Of a stretch of 64,000 nucleotides of DNA, positions 55,337-64,000 are shown piece after piece. A model generated the notes under the pieces. It did not search any database and was not told the origin of the DNA. It saw nothing but the letters and a program-made list of their open reading frames with translations. The first letter of the stretch is position 1. Each line of letters starts with the position of its first letter. The stretch spans positions 71,986,707 to 72,050,706 of the forward strand of contig NC_081552.1 in the NCBI RefSeq assembly GCF_963082655.1, in the 5' to 3' direction. Both the position numbers and the translations under genes were made by a program. Source of the stretch: Stomoxys calcitrans. Lineage: Eukaryota > Arthropoda > Insecta > Diptera > Muscidae.

Positions 55337-56196
55337 ATAACATAAAATAAGATACAAATGTTCCAAAGCAATGATGAAGTCAGCATACCCAAAAATGTTA
55401 AACAATAAAATTCCCTACTTATTCCCACATTCCATCATTCCATCTTTGTCAGGGCAAAATATTTACCCACAAACAAAACAAAACATCAACACATTATCAT
55501 TTAAAACGCTGGCTACCGTATCCGCATACGTGGGAGCTGCTAACAACTGGCTATCATGAGGAAAACATCTGTAAGTTTAAACTTTCATGATATCCAAACC
55601 CAAATCCTCAAACCGAAAGACGGCATAGCTTTGTTTTTGTTTTCTCGGTAAGGTATTTGCCAGATAATTGCGTCCAAATGTTGGAAACACAACAACTCAC
55701 ATTTGCAGAATGTCTCCAATCTAAGAGTTCTTAGAATTTATGGGGAATTGAAAGAAAAATTTGACACTCTATTCGGAGGCATCTGCGCTTGTGGCGGCAT
55801 TAGGTTCAAAATAATCGGGAATTTGGTGCATGGAAGAGGATGATGATGACGGTGATGGCGATGATGTTTGAAGTTTGGGTTAGTCGGTTAAGATCATTTC
55901 CTAAGAAATCTTCGCAAGCAGCAAAATAAAAATGGCAAAACAGCAAAGTTGTTGTGAATTTACTTTTATTTGCTTGTTAGCTGTTTAATAAGAAGTGACA
56001 AAACAAATATCGTGTTTGCTGCTTATGGGGTGTTAGCTCGTTTTTTTCAGATCAGGTGACAAAAGTTCGTTCGAAAAAAAAAAATTTTGTTTTTCTTTAG
56101 GTTTTCTGGTTTTTTGTTGTTGTTTATGTTAATTTTTTATGTTAATTTTGTCACTGGCTTGGGCATGTCCTATGGTTGTGGGGGTCGCAGCAGATT
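55337..56196. other. Single-copy-looking sequence, no gene seen
   Basis: A (GATGAT)-like patch lies at 55838-55870. The open frame at 55371-55559 (62 codons) has no motif. Poly-T and poly-A tracts near 56040-56100 precede the DINE-like element. Confidence 0.4.
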
Positions 56197-58196
56197 TTTT
56201 TTTTATACCCACCACCGAAGGATGGGGGTATATTCATTTTGTCATTCCGTTTGCAACACATCGAAATATCCATTTCCGACCCTATAAAGTATATATATTC
56301 TTGATCAGCGTAAAAATCTAAGACGATCTAGACATGTCCGTCCGTCTGTCCGTCTGTCCGTCTGTCTGTTGAAATCACGCTACAGCCTTTAGAAATAGAC
56401 ATATTGAGCTGAAACTTTGCACAGATTCTTTTTTTTGTCCATAAGCAGGTTAAGTTCGAAGATGGGCTATATCGGACTATATCTTGATATAGCCCCCATA
56501 TAGACCGATCGGCCGATTTAGGGTCTTAGGCCCATAAAAGCCACATTTATTATCCGATTTTGCTGAAATTTTTGACAGTGAGTTATGTTAGGCCCTTCGA
56601 CATCCTCCGTGAATTTGGCTCAGATCGGTCCAGATTTGGATATAGCTGCCATATAGACCGATCATCCGATTTAGGGTCTAAGTCCCATAAAAGCCACATT
56701 TATTATCCGATTTCGCTGAAATTTGGGACAGTGAGTTGTGTTAGGCCCTTCGACATCCTCCGTGAATTTGGCTCAGATCGGTCCAGATTTGGATATAGCT
56801 GCCATATAGACCGATCATCCGATTTAGGGTCTTAGTCCCATAAAAGCCACATTTATTATCCGATTTCGCTAAAAATTAGGACAGTGAGTTGCGTTAGGCC
56901 CTTCGACATCCTCCGTGAATTTGGCTCAGATCGGTTCAGATTTGGATATAGCTGCCATATAGACCGATCATCCGATTTAGGGTCTAAGTCCCATAAAAGC
57001 CACATTTATTATCCGATTTCGCTGAAAATTGGGACAGTGAGTTGCGTTAGCCCCTTCGACATCCTCCGTTAATTTGGCTCAGATCGGTCCAGATTTGGAT
57101 ATAGCTGCCATATAGACCGATCATACGATTTAGGGTTTTAGGCCAATAAAAGCCACATTTATCATCCGATTTTGCTGAAATTTCGGAAAGTAAGTTGTCT
57201 TAGGCCCTTCGACATCCTTCGTCAATTTGGCTCAGATCGGTTGAGATTTGGATATAGCTGCCATATAGACCGATCCTCTGATTTAGGGTCTTAGGCCCAT
57301 AAAAGCCACATTTATTACCCGATCTTGCTGAAATTTGAGACAATGAATTATGTAAGGCCCATCGACATTCTTCGTCAATTTGGCTCAGATCGGTCCAGAT
57401 TTGGATATAGCTGCCATATAGATCGATCCTCCGATTTATGGTGTAAGGCCCATAAAAGCCACATTCATTATCCGATTTTGTTGAAATTTGGGACAATGAG
57501 TTGTGTTAGGCCCTTTGACATATTTCTTCAATTTGGCCCAGATAGGTTCAGATTAAGATATAGCTGCCATATAGACCGATTTCTTGATTTATGGTTTTGG
57601 GCCCATAAAATGCTTATTTATTATCCGATGTCGCCAAAATTTGGGACAGTGAGTTAAGTTAAACCCCTTGACATACTTCTGCAATATCGCACAGATCGGT
57701 TCAGATTTGGATATAGCTGCCATATTGGCCGATATCTACGTTTTAGGTTTTGGGGCCATAAAAGACGCTTTTATTGTCCGATGTCGCTGAAATTTGAGAC
57801 AGTGAGTTTGGTTAGGCTCTTCGAAGTCCTTCTTCAATTTTGCACAGATCGGTCGAGATTTGAATATAGCTGCCATATAGACCGATATCGCGATTTAAGG
57901 TCTTGGCCCCATAAAAGGCGCATTTATAATCCGATTTCACTGAAATTTGACACAGTGACTTATGTTAGGCTTTTCGACATCCGTGTCGTATATGGTTCAG
58001 ATCGGTTTATTTTTAGATATAGCTAGTGTACTTTTAGTATTTGGTCCAAATCGGAACATATTTTGATATAACTGATATGGGACATAAGGTATGAAATTTC
58101 CACCGGATTTTGATGAAAGGTGGTTTACATATATTCCCGAGGTGGTGGGTATCCAAAGTTCGGCCCGGCCGAACTTAACGCCTTTTTACTTGTTTT
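56197..58196 (+). mobile_element. DINE-1/Helentron-like element, B type, complete
   Basis: The reference copy of the B type. 5' part: TTTATACCCACCACCGAAGG, TATAAAGTATATATATTC and a GTCCGTCTGTCC core at 56335-56370, the arrangement known from Drosophila DINE-1/INE-1 elements. Ten 'tatagctgccatatagacc' unit starts follow at exactly 153-bp steps from 56641 to 58018. 3' end: CCCGAGGTGGTGGGTATCC, palindrome TTCGGCCCGGCCGAA (about 58160), TTTTTACTTGTTTTT. Non-coding, although the 153-bp unit leaves a 51-codon frame open. Confidence 0.82.
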
Positions 58197-58914
58197 TATA
58201 TTAAACGACTTTAACAAAAAATTTAGCTCATAGAATTTTTTTGCATAAATTAGATTTTTCAAAAAAATCATTAACAAATCATTGAGCCATACTTTTCTAC
58301 CATTGCCATCAGAGGAGCATTGAATGGGGCGTTCCACCTTGATACTTGGCTAAAAGGGTGCAAACTAAACTTCGTTGAAATAGGTGTACCCATTTCGAAG
58401 ATATCTGTTTTGGAAAATTGTGCTGGGGGAAAAATCATCTCCCATTTAATTTCATTTAAGGCCAGTATGCACCTCTCGCGAACTTTTCTTTACCATAAGA
58501 AATGGATTGACACGAACTTTTCTTTACCATAAGAAATCGATTGACATGTCCTAAGCGAAATTTTCCTTACCGATACTTTTATCGAAAATTTCGGTTGCAG
58601 GTACGCAGCTCATATGAAATTTCCTTTGCGTTGCAGGGTTACAAAATAAGCATTGCAACATTTTTTCTTGCAACTACGATGAAAATTTTGAACGGTTCAT
58701 GCAACATGAAATAAAATTATTTGCAAATAAAAACGTTTCATTTCAGTACATGTGCACTTTATTACCCAAAAGTGATTAAACATCGGGCAAAATTATTAAT
58801 CGATGTTTGTCGCCATATTGAAGTCTACACAACTATTTTTTAGTAGCAATATAAATGTCTTGGCTGCAACCGAAAATTTAGGCAGAGGTACATTCTCAGC
58901 TTAAAAATAAAGAT
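58197..58914. other. Unassigned spacer with a 34-bp direct duplication
   Basis: CGAACTTTTCTTTACCATAA occurs at 58479 and 58513, followed each time by GAAAT(g/c)GATTGACA. Otherwise no recognised feature. Confidence 0.45.
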
Positions 58915-59686
58915 GAAATTTTTTATACCCTCCACCATAGGATGGGGGTATACTAACTTTGTCATTCCCTTTGTAACCCCTCGAAATATACGTCTGAGAC
59001 CCCATAAAGGATATATATTCTTGATCGTCATGCAATTTTAAGTCGATCTAGTCATGTCCGTGTCGAAAGAACGCTAACTGTCGCAGGAGTAAAGCTAGAC
59101 GCTTGAAATTTTGCACAAATACTTCTTATAGGTGTAGGTCGGTTGGGCCAAATCGGTCCACGTTTTGATATAGCTGCCATATAAACCGATCCTTGGTCTG
59201 GACTTCTTGAACTTCTTGATTGCTGAAATTTTGCAAATAACGTTGAGGAACGACTTCCAACAACTGTGCCAAGTATGGTCTAGATTAGTCCATAACCTGA
59301 TATAGCTGCCTTTTAAACCGATCTCCAGATAAGACTTCTTGAGCTTCTAGAGGGCGCAGTTGTTATTCAATTTGGTTGAAATTTTGCATACTTCGTTTTA
59401 GTACGACTTCCAACAACTGTGCCAAGTATGGTCTAAGTCGGTTGATAACCTGATAAACCGATCTCCCAATTTGACACTCTAAACCACTGGAGGGCGCAAA
59501 TTTTACTCGATTTGCCTGAAATTTTGAAGGTGGTATTTTTCTATAACTTCTAACAGCCGTGACAACTAATGTCCATATCGGTCAATAACTTGATGTAGCT
59601 CATATATATAAATTCAAAAAACTTGGCAAATGCGATCCATGGTGGTGGGTATATAAGATTCGGCGCGTCCGCTTTACTTGTTTTAT
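58915..59686 (+). mobile_element. DINE-like A-type element, copy A9, plus strand
   Basis: Both ends present: TTTTTTATACCCTCCACCATAGG at the 5' side with AAGGATATATATTCTTGATCG, and CGATCCATGGTGGTGGG, TTCGGCGCGTCC (decayed stem), TTTACTTGTTTT at the 3' side. The core is reduced to CATGTCCGTGTCG and only three or four units remain. Confidence 0.7.
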
Positions 59687-60680
59687 TTATTTTCTAGAAT
59701 TTTGTTTTGTTTTATAAATTAAAGTTTCTCAAAAATTTAGATATATTCTCCTTTGACCTACGCCCCTGCATTCGTTTTATGTAGCAATGCTTTTTTTTGG
59801 AAAGTTAAATACATTTAATGTTCTTTTACATGTTAAAGTTTCATTTGAACTGTAATGTTATTTTGGCAGGCTTAATTGTCATTTGAAAATGTCAGTTCCT
59901 TTAGCGAACTTTCTAAACATGACACCTTTCACTGCCAAGTGTTTAAGCGGATGTGTTTTTGCTGGATTCAATAGCAAAACGAAGTTGTTAGGCCATATTT
60001 CAGACAGTGTGGATGACACAAATTTAGGTTAAACATGTTAAAAAAAAATTATCTTCTGGCAATTGTAAAGCCTGGTGGAAAACCAACTCCTTTCAAGCCA
60101 TTTCCCATCATTAGTGTTCTTTTGTGGCACATCCCAAATGATTTCGTTGATGGAAATTATCTTTTAGTTGAGAGTTAATTGAATGCTTGTTTCTGTAAAT
60201 TCAGTTTTGGGGCTTTCGATTTTTAATTAAATTTTGTTCAAAATCATATCGATATCATTTCTCGCTAAGACTTGCACATTCAGTAAAGGCTCACGTGTGC
60301 CAACCCTTCTTTTATGGCAGTCAATTCAATGCTACTTTGCATTGATTGCCAGGGCGCATATGCATCGTGCCTGGTGTGGTTGGTACTCCCCCAAAAATAG
60401 TAATTAGAGTTTTTCCTTGGTTGTGCTGTTTTATCTATTTATGACTAAACATTTATCTATTTCTGGCAACAAACATATTGAAATGAAACTTTATTTCATT
60501 TGTAGTTGTCATTTCCATAAAAATTAACAGTTATTGAATGCTTTGCTTTTATGTGAAGCAAAATGGATTGAAATGCCTGAATTTTAATGAGCCTTTCCGA
60601 TGGATACTGCTTAGGGTAGGTAGGGGGAAAACCATTTGATGGGTATAAAAGAATTTGTAAAATTTTTAAATGTTTTCCTC
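59687..60680. other. Intron-like AT-rich sequence, no gene seen
   Basis: No similarity to the other repeats of the window and no supported frame. Leads into the minisatellite. Confidence 0.4.
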
Positions 60681-62659
60681 TTGGAAAATTTCACAGAAAC
60701 TTTGTATTTAGAGAAAATTTTACTGAAATTTTGCTTTAGAGAAAATTTCACAGAAATTTTGTCTTTAGGGAAAATATAATACAAAAATTGTCTTTAGGGA
60801 AAGTTTCATAAAAATTTTGTCTTTGGGGAAAATTTCATAGAAATTTTGTCTTTAGAGAAAATTTCATAGAAATTTTGTCTTTAGAGAAAATTTCATAGAA
60901 ATTTTGTCTTTAGAGAAAATTTTATAGAAATTTTGTCTTTAGAGAAAATTTCATAGAAATTTTGTCTTTAGAGAAAATTTCATAGAAATTTTGTCTTTAG
61001 AGAAAATTTCATAGAAATTTTGTCTTTAGAGAAAATTTCATAGAAATTTTGTCTTTAGAGAAAATTTCATAGAAATTTTGTCTTTAGAGAAAATTTCATA
61101 GAAATTTTGTTTTTAGAGAAAATTTCATAAAAAGTTTGTCTTTAGAGAAAATTTCATAGAAATTTTGTCTTTAGAGAAAATTTCATAGAAATTTTGTCTT
61201 TAGAGAAAATTTCATAGAAATTTTGTCTTTAGAGAAAATTTCATAGAAATTTTGTCTTTAGAGAAAATTTCATAGAAATTTTGTCTTTAGAGAAAATTTC
61301 ATAGAAATTTTGTCTTTAGAGAAAATTTCATAGAAATTTTGTCTTTAGAGAAAATTTCATAGAAATTTTGTCTTTAGAGAAAATTTCATAGAAATTTTGT
61401 CTTTAGAGAAAATTTCATAGAAATTTTGTCTTTAGAGAAAATTTCATAGAAATTTTGTCTTTAGAGAAAATTTCATAGAAATTTTGTCTTTAGAGAAAAT
61501 TTCATAGAAATTTTGTCTTTAGAGAAAATTTCATAGAAATTTTGTCTTTAGAGAAAATTTCATAGAAATTTTGTCTTTAGAGAAAATTTCATAGAAATTT
61601 TGTCTTTAGAGAAAATTTCATAGAAATTTTGTCTTTAGAGAAAATTTCATAGAAATTTTGTCTTTAGAGAAAATTTCATAGAAATTTTGTCTTTAGAGAA
61701 AATTTCATAGAAATTTTGTCTTTAGAGAAAATTTCATAGAAATTTTGTCTTTAGAGAAAATTTCATAGAAATTTTGTCTTTAGAGAAAATTTCATAGAAA
61801 TTTTGTCTTTAGAGAAAATTTCATAGAAATTTTGTCTTTAGAGAAAATTTCATAGAAATTTTGTCTTTAGAGGAAATTTCATAGAAATTTTGTCTTTAGA
61901 GAAAATTTCATAGAAATTTTGTCTTTAGAGAAAATTTCATAGAAATTTTGTCTTTAGAGAAAATTTCATAGAAATTTTGTCTTTAGAGAAAATTTCATAG
62001 AAATTTTGTCTTTAGAGAAAATTTCATAGAAATTTTGTCTTTAGAGAAAATTTCATAGAAATTTTGTCTTTAGAGAAAATTTCATAGAAATTTTGTCTTT
62101 AGAGAAAATTTCATAGAAATTTTGTCTTTAGAGAAAATTTCATAGAAATTTTGTCTTTAGAGAAAATTTCATAGAAATTTTGTCTTTGGAGAAAATTTCA
62201 TAGAAATTTTGTCTTTAGAGAAAATTTCATAGAAATTTTGTCTTTAGAGAAAATTTCATAGAAATTTTGTCTTTAGAGAAAATTTCATAGAAATTTTGTC
62301 TTTAGAGAACATTTCATAGAAATTTTGTCTTTAGAGAACATTTCATAGAAATTTTGTCTTTAGAGAAAATTTCATAGAAATTTTGTCTTTAGAGAACATT
62401 TCATAGAAATTTTGTCTTTAGAGAACATTTCATAGAAATTTTGTCTTTAGAGAACATTTCATAGAAATTTTGTCTTTAGAGAAAATTTCATAGAAATTTT
62501 GTCTTTAGAGAAAATTTCATAGAAATTTTGTCTTTAGAGAACATTTCATAGAAATTTTGTCTTTAGAGAACATTTCATAGAAATTTTGTCTTTAGAGAAC
62601 ATTTCATAGAAATTTTGTCTTTAGAGAAAATTTCATAGAAATTTTGTCTTTGGGGAAAA
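60681..62659. repeat. 29-bp minisatellite, about 68 units
   Basis: Head-to-tail array of a 29-bp unit built from GTCTTTAGAGAAAATTTCAT plus AGAAATTTT. Outer units, especially the first six (60681-60850), are diverged, while most of 60850-62300 is near identical. A variant unit with GAACATTTC replaces GAAAATTTC in runs between 62305 and 62605, alternating with the standard form. Pattern consistent with unequal exchange and local spread of variants. Confidence 0.97.
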
Positions 62660-64000
62660 ATGAGCCCGACATTCCCATGGGGATTATGGGAGTAAAAAGG
62701 CTCCCAGGGTGGCGGTTAGTCGGTTTAGGGGGTGGTGTGTATCCCCAGAAAGTCCCCGTAGCGCAGCGGTTAGCATGTCCGTCTATGACGCTGAACGCCT
62801 AGGTTCGAATCCAGGCGAGAACATCTGAAAAATTTTTAAGCGGTGGTTTTCCCTTCCACCGCTAAGGTACTACGCCATGTAAAACTTCTCTCCAAAGAGG
62901 TGTCGCACTGCGGTACGGTCTATAAAAAGGAGGCACGTTATCATTGAGCTTAAACTTGAATCGGACTGCACTCATTGATATGTGAGAAGTTTCCCCCTGT
63001 TCCTTAGTGGAATGTTCATGGGCAAAATTTGCAATTTGCATTTGTGGACCCCTAGAAACGTGGTCCCGCATGTGGATATAAATTTCGTGATCTACTCCCA
63101 AATACCTTTCATTTGAGTCCCGTTTTGCATTGACCCGTAAATATGTATGTCCGATTAATGGGTGTTTTCGGGGGTGAGTTGGTCCCCAGACACTTGGCCC
63201 TGAAAAAAATATCCGCATCGTGCTCTTTTCTGAAATACCATTTATTTTAACCCCATATTGCCATTGGTTAGAGGGAAGTTTATGGGATGAGGCGTACCCT
63301 ATTCACTTGGCCCCAAAATTGGAGCGGCGCCCCAAATACATTGTCCCACATTTGGATATCAAATTCGTATTCTACTCCCAAATGCCTTTACTTGAGCCCC
63401 TTATTGCGATGGTCAATAAATAATTGCTGTTTGTGGGGTGTTTTTTGGGAAGGGGTAGACCCCTAGAAAATTTGTCCCGAAAATGGGTATCAATATCGTG
63501 CTCTACTCCTCAATACTTTTCATTGGAGCCCCACATTGACCTGGTCGGTGAACATGTCCGATTTATAGGTTTTTGGGGGTTGGGGTGGTCCCCCAAACAC
63601 TTAGTCCGACAATTGAATACGTTTTCTAATCTTAAATACCTTTAATTGAGTCCCATATTGTCGTGATTGGTCTATATATATATATTTGATAAGTTTTGGG
63701 GGTGGGGCGGCCCCCCTAGGTACTCCATCCGAAATTCGGATACCAATTTTTTGTTTTTAGGTTACTACAAGAGAGCACACAAAATTTGGCTTAAATCGCA
63801 CCACCAATTTCCGAGATCTGGCGTTTCTAAAAATTAGGGTATGGGATAGGGTCCTCCCTCCGTAAAATATCACAAAATGTAGTACCCTATTTTCACCACG
63901 GGATCACCTTTAACGGTGGTCTATTTGTCACCATCTGTGAAAATTTCAACAAAATCGGTTCAGCCGTTATTGAGTCTATAAGGAAAACACAAACAAACAA
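62660..64000 (-). mobile_element. Helitron-like element, minus strand, SINE inside, runs off window
   Basis: Reverse-complement relative of 53500-55336. At the window end the reversed 5' region is reached (CGGTTCAGCCGTTATTGAGTC, then A/C-rich reversed TTTGTTTG text), so only a few 5' bases are missing. The 3' side (62660-62750) stops at the minisatellite before the CTAG end. Confidence 0.6.
62756..63042 (+). mobile_element. tRNA-derived SINE, copy f (best pol III boxes)
   Basis: Best-preserved promoter in the window: A box TAGCGCAGCGGTTAGC at 62759-62774 and a perfect B box GGTTCGAATCC at 62802-62812. The body has lost about 25 bp relative to copy d (near 62855 and 62920). The tail ends GCAATTTGCATTT. 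Inserted in the Helitron-like element at the same site as copy e. Confidence 0.87.

Noticed and set aside
60681..62659. CRISPR-like array of 29-bp repeats
   Set aside because: Units are contiguous with no unique spacers, and the context is a fly genome. It is a minisatellite.
62756..62830. tRNA gene with A and B boxes
   Set aside because: The cloverleaf does not close, and the sequence continues into a ~300-bp body repeated at other loci. It is the head of a SINE.
62862..63218. 118-codon minus-strand frame similar to the one at 54525-54788
   Set aside because: Both are read through the same SINE and Helitron-like sequence, so the similarity reflects the shared repeat and not a gene pair.

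Overview
This window looks like transposon-rich euchromatin from a higher fly, most likely a calyptrate or muscid (house-fly/stable-fly group). The evidence is the AT-rich sequence, a 67-bp fly-style intron, and several dipteran repeats: DINE-1/Helentron-like elements with (GGAC)n cores, mariner copies and their short deletion derivatives, I-superclade and jockey-like LINE relics, and a tRNA-derived SINE present in five fuller copies plus one tail fragment. The species is inferred, not proven.

The main finding is a structurally complete Transib-type DNA transposon at 12737-18085. It carries an uninterrupted 680-residue RAG1-like transposase gene on the minus strand. Its ends read CACAGTG and CACTGTG, the same heptamer used in V(D)J recombination signals, and it is flanked by a 5-bp duplication CAGCG. 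Unusually, each terminal inverted repeat is about 1431 bp. The second informative gene is a host gene on the plus strand, seen as a 2.94-kb exon (23248-26183) that encodes a disordered Lys/Glu/Ser/Thr-rich region. A 67-bp intron and what looks like the last exon, with stop codon and poly(A) signal (26251-26328), follow it.

Layout. 1-12.7 kb: jockey-like RT relics (1-1680, 10140-11460), a mariner MITE, a Helitron-like fragment, a Tc1/mariner-superfamily transposase relic, a rearranged I-superclade LINE on the minus strand (3985-7035) split by a small insertion, and a DINE-like array with an inserted SINE. 12.7-18.1 kb: Transib. 18.1-22.5 kb: decayed DINE-like arrays, a second mariner MITE and a 232-bp TA-flanked MITE. 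22.5-26.33 kb: host gene. 26.33-31.7 kb: three DINE-like elements in head-to-tail order. 32-34.75 kb: a second copy of the I-superclade LINE on the plus strand, cut off by a DINE-like copy nearly identical to the one next to the host exon. 36.6-42.4 kb: SINE relic, quiet intron-like sequence, and a Helitron-like minisatellite element containing a 25-G run. 42.4-51.4 kb: more DINE-like copies, a possible copia relic, SINE and LINE fragments. 51.7-52.7 kb: a mariner with its catalytic triad but no N-terminus. 53-64 kb: two Helitron-like copies sharing one SINE insertion, a long DINE-like array, and a 2-kb homogeneous 29-bp minisatellite.

There is no operon-like organisation. The unifying theme is autonomous elements or their relics beside non-autonomous families: mariner transposase with 236-bp MITEs, LINEs with SINEs, and rolling-circle-type elements with no visible helicase. 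No bona fide tRNA, rRNA or CRISPR locus was seen.
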